Below are positions 22,097 through 33,967 of a stretch of 64,000 bases of DNA, piece by piece (the first letter of the stretch is position 1; each line of letters starts with the position of its first letter). Made by a program: the position numbers and the translations under genes. The notes beneath the pieces were generated by a model. The model was not told where the DNA came from and did no database searches. It worked only from the letters and a program-made list of their open reading frames with translations. The stretch is from Schistocerca nitens (lineage: Eukaryota; Arthropoda; Insecta; Orthoptera; Acrididae), in the NCBI RefSeq assembly GCF_023898315.1, contig NC_064621.1, positions 17,296,501-17,360,500 on the forward strand, in the 5' to 3' direction.

Positions 22097-22596
22097 AGGA
22101 AAAAAAACTAAAAGAAAAAACTCCTTCCGAACAGGCCATGAAGGCCCAACGGTACCGACCGGCCACCGTGTCATCCTCATCCACAGGCGTCACTGGATGC
22201 TGATATGGAGGGGCATGTGGTCAGCACAGCGCTCTCCTGCCCGTATGTCAGTTTACGAGACCGGAGCCGCTACTTCTCAATCAAGTAGCTAGGCCCAACG
22301 GTACCGACCGGCCACCGTGTCATCCTCATCCACAGGCGTCACTGGATGCTGATATGGAGGGGCATGTGGTCAGCACACCGCTCTCCTGCCCGTATGTCAG
22401 TTTACGAGACCGGAGCCGCTACTTCTCAATCAAGTAGCTCTTCAGTTTGCCTCACAAGGGCTGAGTGCACCACGCTTGCCAACAGCCCTCGGTAGAATGG
22501 ATGGTTACCCATCCAAGTGCTAGCCCAGCCCGACAGCACTTAACTTCGGTGGTCTGACGGGAACCGGTGTTACCACTGCGGCAAGGCCGTCGGCAC
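22097..22596 (-). mobile_element. 5S-rRNA-headed SINE (SINE3-like) with duplicated body
   Basis: A perfect 14-bp target-site duplication GCACTTTATATTTA flanks the element (22083-22096 and 22597-22610). Read on the minus strand, it begins GCCGACGGCCTTGCCGCAGT and continues through ACCACCGAAGTTAAGTGCTG (the 5S box A region), TCGGGCTGGGCTAGCACTTG and GATGGGTAACCATCC (box C region). That is the order and spacing of the 5S rRNA internal promoter. A non-5S body follows, ending in a T-rich stretch (about 22097-22122). The body contains a 149-bp tandem duplication. The pol III type 1 head is established for SINE3 elements; its activity here is inference. Confidence 0.88.
22142..22439. repeat. 149-bp tandem duplication inside the 5S-headed SINE
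   Basis: 22142-22290 and 22291-22439 are direct neighbours starting AGGCCCAACGGTACC. I see a single difference (CAGCACAGCG against CAGCACACCG). The near identity implies a young duplication within the element or its source copy. Confidence 0.95.
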
Positions 22597-22610
22597 GCAC
22601 TTTATATTTA

Positions 22611-23879
22611 GATACCTGAATCTCACATTGCTCAGCATCGCGCCTCTTTCGACTCAACTTTAAGACTCTGTTAACACGATTCGTCACCGTTTCTGTTAGC
22701 ACTGATACTCTCTTCAGATTTCCATCATCAGTATGTGTAATGATGATAACAGGAAACTGTTTGCTGCGGTCGCTTTCTGTGTATGCACTGTCATGTGGAA
22801 AGGCACATTACTTTGAATACGAACTTGGGTGATGAAGATACCTACGACTCGGACGGGTATAGGGTTCTCTATTTTGAGTAATAGAATAGTACAGACAAGT
22901 CATTTAGAAATAGGTATGTAAAATGACACACACACAAATATTTGTCTCAATTACGAAAAAATATTTTGTAAATGTTATGTGGTGATTTATATTTCATCAC
23001 TCCTTGAGTTACTCTTTGTGGATAATTTTTTTACGTTACAGAGTGTCTGACGTAATATGGTATTATGCAAACTGCACACTGCTATTTTATCGCTGTGCTA
23101 TTGTGTCATCATCAGTTGTTCAATAAAAGTTAACTTTTACTTCCACAGTTCTGTAACTAGTAAATGAAACTGTAACATACTCTGTGGTTATTGTCCGTTA
23201 TAGCGTAAGTTCTACGAACAGTAATTGTGGGGGCTTCGCTAATCGTAATGTAATAAACAGTTCTGTTTTTGGTGTCACTTATTACTCGTAATACGGTACA
23301 CTCTTCATTATAAAACTAGTTCTGATGTTACATTTGAAATACAGCATGTAATCGTGAAGTTAGTCACAAGCCAACAGGCCGACGGCACACAAGAACTAGT
23401 CTCGCAACACTTGTAGTTGGTTTGGAACTACCACCAACAGGTAAACTCTGGCGAAGAGAAACTATGTGCCAACTTATATCTGCAGTAGTGACCGATATCT
23501 CGTCACGCAAGGACACACGGATTATTTCAATCATGAAAGTTTCTGTCGTGAGCAAGACGCACGCATTCAATTCACGCAAAAGAATGATGCAATATGCTGA
23601 TTTATATAAGCTGAAATATGAATTACTGCTGAATGATCCATTGGGTAACGTCGGAAGCCACGTGATGCATTTCGCGGCTGATGCTGTTGTATGTAAAGAA
23701 GTTGCAGCACTAGAAAACTGTAGCAAATTGCAGGATGTCCTTCAGAGGACCGACACTTGGTTCGGTGACTGGCGGTGAACTTTCAACATAAACGTGACGT
23801 AATGCACATAAATGAACAGAAATAGCAATTATTGTATGATTAAACAGTGACTGTGTGACTACAGGATTGATGAACTAAC
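22611..23879. other. Unassigned DNA, including a 118-codon ORF
   Basis: The frame 23422-23778 (118 codons) has a fairly protein-like composition but no motif I recognise, and an antisense ORF of similar length overlaps it. I do not call it a gene. Confidence 0.4.
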
Positions 23880-24250
23880 ACTAGAAGTAGCCATATCCAA
23901 TAGATAGCTATGGGTACACGTACGGAGCGATTTAAAGTGGCACCGACATATAAAACTAACCGCAGGTAAGATAGATGCTAGACTGCGATTCATTGGGAGA
24001 ATCCAGAGGAAACGTAGATTACCCGCATAGGAGGTAGCTTTCAAAACTCCCGTTCAGAGAATACTTGGAACTTGCTCATCAGTCTGGGATCTGTACCAAA
24101 TAGGATTGGTAACGGAAATGGAGAAAATCGAAATAAGAGCAGCGCGTTGCGTCATGGAGGTGCTCACCCAGCTCCACCGGCAGACCGTACAAGAGAGAGG
24201 TTTGTGAGCGTTATGGTGTGGTTCACAGTTTAAATTCCGACACAGTACGT
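23880..24250 (+). pseudogene. CR1/jockey-like LINE RT C-terminal relic
   Basis: A frame with one stop reads VHVRSDLKWHRHIKLTAGKI, then DARLRFIGRIQRKRRLPA, stop, then EVAFKTPVQRILGTCSSVWD and LYQIGLVTEMEKIEIRAARC. The SDLKW...IGRI...(S)VWD...IQRRAAR-like order is the post-RT region of CR1/jockey LINEs. The same order recurs at 36.0 and 54.3 kb. Sequence to about 24470 is probably the 3' end of the same element. Confidence 0.7.
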
Positions 24251-25474
24251 TCCTTCAAGACTCAAGCAATAGTTTCTTTCCTCCTACGTCGTACTTATGT
24301 CTCGCGAAAAAACTATATAATTAGAGATACTCGAGCTCACCTGGAGAGTTACTATCAGTCACTTTTGTCGCAGACCATTCGCGTACGGGACAGACAAGTG
24401 GAGAGAGGCAGTATCCAGGAAGATCCATCCGCCACATGCCATAAGAGGACTGGCTGATATTCATTTAAATGCCAGACAAACGTTGCTACCTTAGCGCGTG
24501 ACGCCGTGCCTACCACTGCCGCTGGCTTACGTAGACATGAAGTTTCCTTCTCCGGGGTTTATCTGTCAACTGCAACAGGCTCTTGTGTGGCGCCAGTCTA
24601 CACGTTCATTTGAGACAATGTCAGAGTTGCTAATATGGTGAGGTGTGTAGTACATTATGTGCAATACATACACATTCAACAAACAAACTGAAGCAACCAA
24701 AATAGAGAAGTAGGAATAGAAACATTCTCCATCTGGAAGACATAGTAATACACATCTGATGTATTCTTGAACAAAGCAGCGAGCCTTTATCAAAATGAAG
24801 AATTCCTGCAATACTATAAAAACATTTTCTTGAATGTACTTAATGTTTCGATATTACTTATTTCTGAACACGGTGCACTGCACTATCGCTTTATTTAGCT
24901 TATTTTTCCCGATTTAAGGCCTTGCTACGTACTTCTGTACGAACATCATTTCTATTTCTAGTTTCATAACTGAGAACTCAGCTGAAAATGCCTAATGTGA
25001 TTTAAGGCAACACACTCTTTCATCCTCATACAGTCCTGGAATAGTCCAAAATCTTTATCAGAAGTAAATATCCCTTTTTGAAGCCTAACTGCACGTTCTT
25101 CATACCCCCCCCCCCCCCCCACACACACACACAGGCGAGCGCGCGAGTGTACACACACACACACACAAGGAAATATACACACCTTCATTTTGGTCTACAG
25201 AAAGACGCACATGTATGTGCTGTGCAAAATTTTGGGCAGTATAATAAGTTCACAGCAATTCTGGTTCATCATTAGTTCCGACCGACAAGTCTGAAGTATT
25301 TGCTTATGTGCTGTAACTCAGATTTCCCTTTTGTCATATTCAAAACCGTGACACCGTATCTGCACGACTGTAGGCATGTAACATAATTTAATACTCCTCC
25401 GTGCCTAATTTGTATAATAACTGGAAGGAACAAATTATTTGTGCTCGCTAACAGATACACAGCGGTGCTGGAAC
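24251..25474. other. Probable LINE 3' end, then unassigned DNA
   Basis: 24251-24470 may be the decayed end of the LINE relic. A C-run and CA repeats lie at 25106-25168. No gene is supported. The 11-bp left duplication of the next SINE is at 25464-25474. Confidence 0.5.
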
Positions 25475-25667
25475 GCCGGCCGAAGTGGCCGCGCGGTTCT
25501 GGCGCTACAGTCTGGAACCGCGAGACCGCTACGGTCGCAGGTTCGAATCCTGCCTCGGGCATGGATGTGTGTGATGTCCTTAGGTTAGTTAGGTTTAACT
25601 GGTTCTAAGTTCTAGGGGACTAATGACCTCAGCAGTTGAGTCCCATAGTGCTCAGAGCCATTTTTTT
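25475..25667 (+). mobile_element. tRNA-headed SINE, family A, with clear duplication
   Basis: Perfect 11-bp duplication GGTGCTGGAAC at 25464-25474 and 25668-25678. Box B GGTTCGAATCC at 25540-25550. The stem-loop GGGACT/AGTCCC is at 25616-25644, and the copy ends CAGAGCCATTTTTTT. The antisense reading frame MPEAGFEPAT here is a SINE by-product, not a gene. Confidence 0.96.
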
Positions 25668-25849
25668 GGTGCTGGAACTGTACACTCTTGCAATATTTTA
25701 GATAGTCTAAAACGAAAATAATAACTCATTGATCCGAATATCATCTCGGACGGCCTTATATGGTAGTAAGATACAACACTCGCCATTACAATTTCGGCAC
25801 CAAGAAGAGCAGAAAAGTAAGGAAATTTGTTTACTGTAGATATACAATA

Positions 25850-26000
25850 CCAGCGAAAAAATTCTGCTATCGGAGCACAAAAAATGCTCTTATGTTCCTG
25901 CTTATTTAAATGATTGGCTGGAAAGTGGGGTACCAGCTGCCTCCTTCCACCGTCCTCAGCACCTTCACAAATTTTCCGAAAAACTTTGGCATGCGAACAT
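25850..26000 (-). repeat. About 150-bp repeat, copy in minus orientation
   Basis: The reverse complement of this stretch matches 26600-26755: GGTGCTGAGGACGG against TGTGCTGAGGAAAG, GGCAGCTGGTACCCCAC against GGCAGCTGGTATCCCAC, GCTCCGATAG in both. A third, plus-oriented partial copy is at 37085-37170. Confidence 0.7.
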
Positions 26001-26079
26001 ATTCCCACCATCTTAAGATGAAATTTACCTCAAACTCAAACAAGCTACCCTTACTGTAACCCACTCACACCCACTGGTC

Positions 26080-26520
26080 CATCGCCGTATGTCGCTCATG
26101 CCAACCGAATCCCATTTGCCCTTGCTCACTTGTGCATTCAGCCTAACTCATCGTCATTACCTCTGTGTGTCTCTCTGTCATTATCTCATTTGCCCTACCC
26201 TGCTGCTGCTGCCTCCTCTCACGGTAGCTGTCTCCCTCTTGCTCGCTCTTACTGCTAATATCTTATTCCTTCCTTCTTACTGCTGCTCTCTACTCACTAC
26301 TCACTGTCACTATCTTTCTCTTTCCCGTGCCTTTCTCATATAGTCTACCCCTCGTTATCACTTGTTCTCACCAACTTTCTATTTATTCCTCTCCCCCTGC
26401 CACTATATCCTACACCCTTTTCCTAGCACTGGTGTGTTACCGTCAACTATTTTTCACTACCACTGCTTCCTCTGTTTCTCTCCCACTGCCATTGTCTCCT
26501 TCGTTCTATCTATAATATAA
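26080..26520. repeat. Pyrimidine-rich low-complexity region
   Basis: About 440 bp dominated by C and T with CTCACT, CACTGCC and TGCTGCTGC words. ORFs of 60-84 codons here are compositional. Confidence 0.8.
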
Positions 26521-26599
26521 CCACTGCCCACTGCCTTCCAGCATTTATCACATTTCCGTCTCCTTGGCAGTGCCACTGTCTTCTTCTCACTCAACATTA

Positions 26600-26755
26600 A
26601 AAAGCGCGAATACGATCTCACGCCAAAAAGTTTTGTGAAAAATTTCAGATGTGCTGAGGAAAGTAGAATGGGGCAGCTGGTATCCCACTCTTCAGTTAGA
26701 GTAATAAAAAAAAGAGGTACGTATTCGCATTTTTTGCGCTCCGATAGGAACATTT
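26600..26755 (+). repeat. About 150-bp repeat, copy in plus orientation
   Basis: Partner of 25850-26000 in opposite orientation, giving an inverted-repeat pair around the pyrimidine-rich block. Confidence 0.7.
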
Positions 26756-27555
26756 TTCCTCTGGTTCCGTTCTTTTCCCTGCTACGGCAGGGCAAGTAAC
26801 GCATATTAATAGAAATATGTTGGTCATTAAAATTTAGGCGGTTTACCGATGTTAAATTGAAATAACGCAAAAGCATACATCTCTGCTGTCTTTCGTCATC
26901 TTGCTAACAGATGTGGTCACAAAGACCTCGAGGAAAGGACAGAGACACTGCCCTTAAAACTTCCGGAACGTAGTGCCACTATGAAAACTACCAGGAAGAA
27001 AATCAGAGATTATAATGTTGTTTACCTAATGGCGCCCTATACTGTCACATCAGGCCGCGGGCCTGTATCACGAAAACTAATTCAGTCTCGCAATATCGTT
27101 CTCATCGGAACCTCCACACCAGATATATGACGCAGTATGAAGAATGCGGTCTCGCTGGAAGAGAAGAGGTACTTCCACCCCTCTGTCCACTGTTGTCGTT
27201 TGGCGCACCACTGACAGCTCTACTGCCACATAAAGGAAAGCCCCAACTGTGATGTTGTCCAGAGATAACGGCGCCACACCAACGCACATCAGTACCGCAG
27301 ACGTCAGCGAGGTCTCGCAGTGACGAATGGGAGAGGCTGAAGAAGACTCGCCCTCTCTCTCAATACAGCAGCGTTTCTGCACAGAGGTCAATACAGAGCC
27401 AAGCATGGAAGCGCTCGAACCATTTCACGATCTCAGCTGAAGCAGTTACATAGTCTCTTTGGAAGCGTGTCTTATTGAAGTGTTACATGGAAATGTACAT
27501 TTATACATGAACACTGTACATCACGAGAAAATTCTGTTAATTATTACCAAGTAAA
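26756..27555. other. Unassigned DNA
   Basis: Short ORFs only. Nothing recognised. Confidence 0.45.
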
Positions 27556-28527
27556 GCCAGCGGAAGTGTTAAACTCAGAAGAGTGTTCCTGGGGCTACTC
27601 TGTATCAATTCCCGACGTGTGAAGTGTCGGATTGTACTACTGGAATGGCCCAAATCCGTCGTAATGCTTAATGGAAATGAATGGATGCAGATGACCAGAT
27701 ACAATGGTTATGTATGTGTGACCAGTCAGAGTCGTTTCTAGATGAATCAGGACTCCCATATCACACCAACTGCAGACGCCCCACACCATTACGAATCCTT
27801 CACAAGTTTGAACGGTCCGCTGCTGATGTGCAGGGTCCATGGATTCATGAGTTTGTCTCCATACCCGTACAAGTCCATCCGCTCGATACAATTTGACACG
27901 AGACTCGTCCGACCAGGCAACACGTTTCCAGTCATGAACTGTCCAATGTCGGTGTTGACGGGCCCAGGCGGCGCGTAAAGCTTTGTGTGCTGCAGCCAGC
28001 AAGGTTAAACGAACGGCTCTTCGGCTCCGAAAGCCCATGTCGATGAAGCCCAGCACTGAAATATGCAGCAGTTTGCGAAAGGATTGCACTTGTCACGTTG
28101 AACGATTGTTCCTCCCGTTCTTGTAGGATCTTGTTCCGGCCGTAGCGATGTCGGAGATTTGATGTTTTAGCGGATTCCTCACAGAAACGGTACACTCGTG
28201 AAATGGTCGTACGGGAAAACCCCCACTTCATCGCTACCTCAGAGATGCTGTGTTCAAATGGTTTAAATGGCTCTGAGCACTATGGGACTTAAGATCTGAG
28301 GTCATCAGTCCCCTAGAACTTATAACTAGTTAAATCTGACTAACCTAAGGACATCACACACATCCATGCCCGAGGCAGGATTCGAACCTGCGACTGTAGC
28401 GGTCGCACGGTTCCGGACTGAAGCGCCTAGAACCGCTCGGCCACAACGGCCGGCTGCTGTGTTTGATCGCTCGTACGCCGACTATAACAGCACGTTCAAA
28501 CTCACTTAAATCCTGGTAATGTGCCAT
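27556..28527 (-). pseudogene. Tc1-like transposase, truncated and SINE-interrupted
   Basis: The ATG at 28527-28525 starts MAHYQDLSEFERAVIVGVRA. The frame is broken by the SINE and resumes SEVAMKWGFSRTTISRVYRF (second half of the helix-turn-helix). After a shift it continues FIDMGFRSRRAVRLTLLAAA, HWTVHDWKRVAWSDESRVKL with the first catalytic Asp, MVWGVCSWCDMG, and LHPFISIKHYDGFGPFQ. The second catalytic block follows in degraded form (stops where QQDN is expected), and homology ends near HSSEF at about 27556. The third catalytic residue is gone. Confidence 0.87.
28255..28454 (-). mobile_element. tRNA-headed SINE, family A, inside the Tc1 relic
   Basis: 9-bp duplication TGCTGTGTT at 28246-28254 and 28455-28463. 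Complete copy: minus-strand head GCCGGCCGTTGTGGCCGAGC, box B GGTTCGAATCC and tail AGAGCCATTTAAACCATTTG. Confidence 0.94.
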
Positions 28528-28613
28528 TGTAGTAGCAGTAACCGATCTAACAACTGCACTTATATAAGCGTTGCGCCCGCACCGCCTTATTCTGCCTGTT
28601 TACATGTCTCTGT

Positions 28614-28821
28614 TCAAAATGTTCAAATGTGTGTGAAATCTTATGGGACCCAACTGCTAAGGTCATCAGTCCCTAAGTTTACACACTGCTTAACCTAAAT
28701 TATCCTAAGGACAAACACACACGCACCCATACCAGAGGGAGGACTCGAACCTCCGCCGGGACCATCCACACAGGCCATGACTGCAGCGCCCCCCCAGACC
28801 ACTCGGCTAATCCCGCGCGGC
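28614..28821 (-). mobile_element. tRNA-headed SINE, family B, inside the Tc1 relic
   Basis: Perfect 13-bp duplication TACATGTCTCTGT at 28601-28613 and 28822-28834. Minus-strand head GCCGCGCGGGATTAGCCGAG, box A-like TTAGCCGAGTGGTC, box B GGTTCGAGTCC. The body TCCTTAGGATAATTTAGGTT and tail CACACATTTGAACATTTTGA parallel family A, but the tRNA-like head differs. Confidence 0.94.
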
Positions 28822-28889
28822 TACATGTCTCTGTATTTGAATACGCATGTCTATACCAGTTTCTTTGGCGCTTCGGTTCATATTCGCAA

Positions 28890-31800
28890 GGTAGTCGTGG
28901 AATCTCAACTAACACGAGTAACGGTATTAGGAACGATCAACCACGGTCTCGGAAGCCACGACCTCACTACTTCTGAATTCCGAAACGTGTTTGTCCTCCG
29001 TAGGCGGGACATGACACGATTTTCTCATAAGCAACAAACAATCAAATAAAAACCTACTGTGTAACCTCTCCTTATACAAAAAATATACAGGGTTGATACA
29101 GTTAAAAATTTCGCAACTTGAGGGGGCCCCCCATGAAAAAGCAGTGTCGTAGGACAATGAAACTTCGTGTAAACATTTGTAACGACATGCTAAAGAGAAA
29201 TAACGAATAAACCATTGAAAGAAGAACATTTTAATTTCCACATGCGAGAGTAACATTTGTTAACTGCGTACCCCATTTTTGTGCCAGCTTACAAATGTTG
29301 TTCACTGGGACGACCATCTGCACCAACGACAGCCTGGAACCGCACTAGAGGTACCATTTCACAAATTTTCGCAGCGTTTTTCGAACGGTGGATCATGGAA
29401 TGTCGAGATGTCGAGACACAGCTCGTGTACACCGCTTGAAGACCGCACACAGCACCCAGCATTCTCAGCCATGTCAACAGTAACTCCAACAATTTGTGGC
29501 GCCTCTCACAGGAGCAATTTCCAAATCGCTAGTTAATTCGAACCTCTGAATGTTGCTCTTCGACCCCGGTGCGGTAAGAGGGCCTCTCCGCATTCCTTCA
29601 ACGTGTCGATCCTCACGAAGAGCAGCACCACTATTGCTGCTGTTTTGACGTAACAGCTTTACGTGCTAAACCGCGCTTATCTTGTCCAGATCTATGTTGA
29701 CCGTCGACGACCGTAACGCAAGCTGACGCTTGTGTTTCAGCCCTTTGTCGCCGTACCAGCACCGGCGCCTAACGCCAAGTCAGGACGCTTACACAACTAA
29801 CATCGGAAATCCTGAGCGCACAGCCTGGACACCATTCCAATGAAGTTAGGCACAAGTACGGTAAACAGTTTTCCGTCTACACTGACTCAAGTAGTTTACG
29901 TGAAACCATCCTGTAGATGGCGTTGCTGCCACTTACCTTTTGCGGCTGCGCTACAGGCGTAATGTTAATCAAGTGAGTAACCAAGCATGTGGTACACTTA
30001 ATGTCAGTTTCACATTCGTTGCATGCAACTTTAATCGCCATCAATGTAAATGCCGGAATGGAAGACACCGTCAAATGATACAATACTAAAAGTTTCTGTT
30101 GCCCCTGTCTCAGGTGCACGAGAAATGGCTCATAAAAATATGCTGTCATGACGTTATCGTGTACGACTTACGACGTTATCGTACACAACGTCTTTATGGC
30201 AAAAACCTACATCAAACTGAAAATGTTTAACGGCGTGTAATTTGTACTTTTCAAAGTCTGGTTGCGCTCCAAACAGCGTGCTATGAAATCTATGCCCAAC
30301 ACTTGACGAAGGCAACTAGGGAAGTTCCAGAAATATGGAGTAAAGCTAAAATTATAATAGCTACAAAGCGAGCAAATTGGTAACCCACCATTTGTAATAG
30401 AAGTCGTGTTGGATTCAGAGCTATCCGTAATTGGTAATCTCAAGTCCAATCGAAACTTTGCATTTTTCATGGCAGAAAATGCTTTATTAGATGGAGATGC
30501 GTCATACTGATCTGTCTGTCTGATAGCAGTTCACCATTTTTTAAATGTTTTTTTAAATAATGGGTAAAGAGATTTCACATATGCCTATTTGTGATATTTA
30601 CATTACGACACGTCATGCCGTTTTTGCTACGCTGTTAAGATTTCAAGAACAGGCAAAATCAAGTGAGGAGGCTAATACACGTATTAATCAAATAGCAAAC
30701 TACAGTAGCTTGCCCCACTCGGAAAACTTTTATTGTTCATTTGTGAGCACTGACATACTTAAGTGTATTAACAGTGACATGCGGCCTTCAAAAGAAAGCC
30801 TTCTACAACCATGCGTAATTTCGGCTCGGTATTGTTACAATGGCCGAAACCCAATTTGGAACAATGTAAACAACTGATAATAAATTCGGAATAACAATAC
30901 ATTTTAAATTTCGAGTGCATACTACAAAAATGTAACATTATCATATTTAATTACAAACAAAGAACGAAACGAATAACGCGAAAATCAGGAACATCGAAAA
31001 TTAGCGTTCAGTAGGCTTTTACAGTTAAAATATATGACCCTTCGGTATACGATTAATTATTTAAAAGTGATATTAGTTTAGCGTGAAAAACGGGAATCAA
31101 TATTTCAATTCTTTTCAATCAGGAATGTCATTATCGGAGAATATATCATGTCGACGTTCTGGATCTCTTTCTAGAGAAGCTGATACAGATAATTGGAAAA
31201 TGTGGTCACTGCCGCACATTTTGATGAAGTGAAACCATATCACTCTGAATACTTTTTTTATTTTTTTCTACTACACATATTTTACTGCGATCGAAACAGT
31301 TATGCACAAGCAGAAAGTTTTATGTAACGTATTACTTAATTGCTTTTCATGATAAATGCAGCGAACAGTCCAGAATATTACAAGACACAAAATATATCAG
31401 TTCACTATAGCAAGTCAGGTCCTGTTATACTTGCGTTAGTGATTCTTCAGTACATCTGTCTCGTTCTGTAACTGAATGCAAGGTTCGACGTGTCCATCAT
31501 CCTCATCATACAATTAGCAACACCATTTTGGACGAGTTGCTGCGGATCAAGGTAAGCTGTAACCCACGTACGAGCCACAAGTAAGATGCAACGAAGAGGA
31601 AGACAGAGCAGTTATTGTACTGTTGTGGATTAGTTAGTCTTAAAAGCGTTGTCTGTAACGTCCTCGCGCTAGCTAGACGGATCTGTCAGACATTTAGTTT
31701 GTTTGATGTCCTATGTATCATACTGCAAGATAAATGGTAACGATGTGGTACAAGTCATTTTACATTCACATCACAAATTATTTTGTACATATCGCTAAAT

Positions 31801-33960
31801 GCTGAACATTTACAATTTTTTTTCGCGCTGCTTTTCTTTCTATTTTCTCTTTTAATCCTGTCGTTTAAGAATCCTACGCAGATGATCAATACTCACAAAT
31901 CTACTGAAAGATCATTCGTCCAATGAATCTCAGTTCGGCATTTGCATTTTTGGAAAAATTCTATGTAAACGTTCCATTTTAAATCTCTTGGACGTATAAC
32001 GTAAAGATGTTTTATATTTTATACTGTTTCGAGTGATTAATCGCCATCGCATAGTGGGACTTTTCGCCTCATTATGCGCATTACATTACACTTCTTTAAG
32101 CTCTGGGTCACCTGCAAATTCGTACACCAAGCACGAATCATTTGCAGGTCATCCTACATTTCTCTGCAATTTTCCAGCGTTTTCACTTTTCTGTACGCAA
32201 ATTATCCTCCACAGTCAGCCAAAAGTTGCCGCCGACGTTGACCACCACGTCTCAAATGCAGGGCGATCCAGCTGCCCCTGCCAATCCGTTTAACGCAACC
32301 CGCACTCGGTCTATATCAGGAACGATATCCAGACAGGCGATAGCCGTGTGATCGATGTAAGTGATCTCTCGGAACTTTGGGCGACTGTTTGCAAACGGAA
32401 TCATACTGTGAAAAGTACAAGTGAGAACTGGCCCTGTGTCTCACAGTATTTCTGGACCAAGATGTGCCTTATTTCTGCCACACTTATAGGAGTGTCTCCA
32501 ATCTCTCTTTGAGTAATTAGCGGTGTATTCATCCAGCTTGTGGATGACTCTGTATGTTTATTCCGTTTATAATAGCTGATTTTTCATAAATGGTTTAGAA
32601 ACGTTGCCTTATAAAGAGTATTTCACCATTGGACACAACAAGAGTGAATAGGAGATATAAAAATGAGAAGCGTGAAAGTGAAAGCTTACCGGGATATAAT
32701 ATATGAGTCGCCGCGTTAATGTCCTAAAGTAGTTTCATAAAAATATTTGTACAACAGATCTAAGATGTCTTCGTATTCTTTACCACTTATTCTGAGACAT
32801 TTCGACATGTGCTTCACATTTCCAGAGCGAACTGGCCACCAACACTGTTTTGTCAAGTGGGGGAGCATAAAACAACATCCATAGGGGCAGCTGAATCATC
32901 CTGGCTATAGAGTGTATAAAAACTAGGCATACACAATTTTTGAGTTTTTATATGATGTAAAAATAATTTTCTTAGTGGGACAAAAATTCCACAGGTGCAT
33001 CGTTTCCTGCTACGGTTCCGTTAAGTTCTGACACTAGTGATGTTCAGAGACGGTGTTCTAACTGTCGCGTATTGATACTGTTTTAGTGATGTTGCTGAGC
33101 TAAAGCGGATTTCTTTTTGCTAGGAGAGACGAGTGTTTTGTAGTGCCGTAGCTTATCGATACTGCTGGAGCCGGCGGCGCGTTCAACGTCGCCACCGAGA
33201 GGATGACCACACTAATGAAGATCCTCCGGGTTGCCAGGGCGGTGTTACAAGCGGCGGGCAGCGGAGCACATTTTTCTGATTCGAGATTTGTTCTGTGTTG
33301 GCAGTCGGTGTCGAAACTTTACACCGAGCTGTTGACAGTTAGCTCTACCAGCTAACATACAGTGTACACAGACGCACACCTACGTCAGGTCTCTGCTTGT
33401 AGCTAGCCACAGTTTTCAACAGTGTGGTAGTTCTTCAGCAACAATTAGAGGAAAATATGTTTATTTCAAATGCACTCGTGTCAGCTAATCTTTTGCCTGA
33501 TTAGATTCCTATGGTGACAGGTCCCTTTGTCCATTTTCTCCCAATTTATCATTAGCAACGAAGGTGTAACATTTATCTCCTCGGAACATAGCGGTTGCCG
33601 ACTCTCATCGTAACGCGTTTGGTGGCCTGTGCGTCGAACCATCAGCAAAGCCATCGCCGCGGAGGCAAGTCCGAGGGTAACAAGGCCTTCACGTGTCGTA
33701 AGTGACAGACATAAGGCCTGCTGTCGAGGGGAAAGTTCTACATAATCGTCTGGAATACACTTTGCTGGAGTGTCACATTTCTGGTACAGATATCACGGTC
33801 AATGTGGAACATCTTTTGTGTCCACCTTAAAGTTGGTGTAACACATTTGGAACGCATTTCCGGCCATATATTCCATATGACCTTCTTGGCTCCTTATCTC
33901 CTCATGGATCGTTTCTTGTAGTTTGTCACTATTCAGGAAAAAGCCCTGTATAGTGCGCTG
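28890..33960. other. Long unassigned stretch
   Basis: About 5 kb without a gene I can support. 29090-29900 has the look of a decayed transposon but I could not match motifs. 30500-33100 is AT-rich, with only short ORFs (105 codons at most, 30560-30877, no motif). Nothing suggests exons. Confidence 0.45.
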
Positions 33961-33967
33961 AACATTT

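Larger units (their letters stand above)
27556..28880 (-). mobile_element. Tc1-like transposon relic with two nested SINEs
   Basis: A minus-strand element. Its 5' terminus is near 28880 (GAAGCGCCAAAGAAACTGGT on the minus strand) and its 3' end is lost near 27556. SINEs interrupt it at 28255-28454 (family A, in the coding region) and 28614-28821 (family B, in the 5' untranslated region), each with its own target-site duplication. Confidence 0.85.

Noticed and set aside
22490-22596. Possible 5S rRNA gene
   Set aside because: Only the promoter half resembles 5S, it is fused to an unrelated body, and the whole is flanked by target-site duplications.
25272-25562. 96-codon minus-strand ORF beginning MPEAGFEPATV
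   Set aside because: It is translation of the antisense strand of a family A SINE (box B region), a common annotation artefact.
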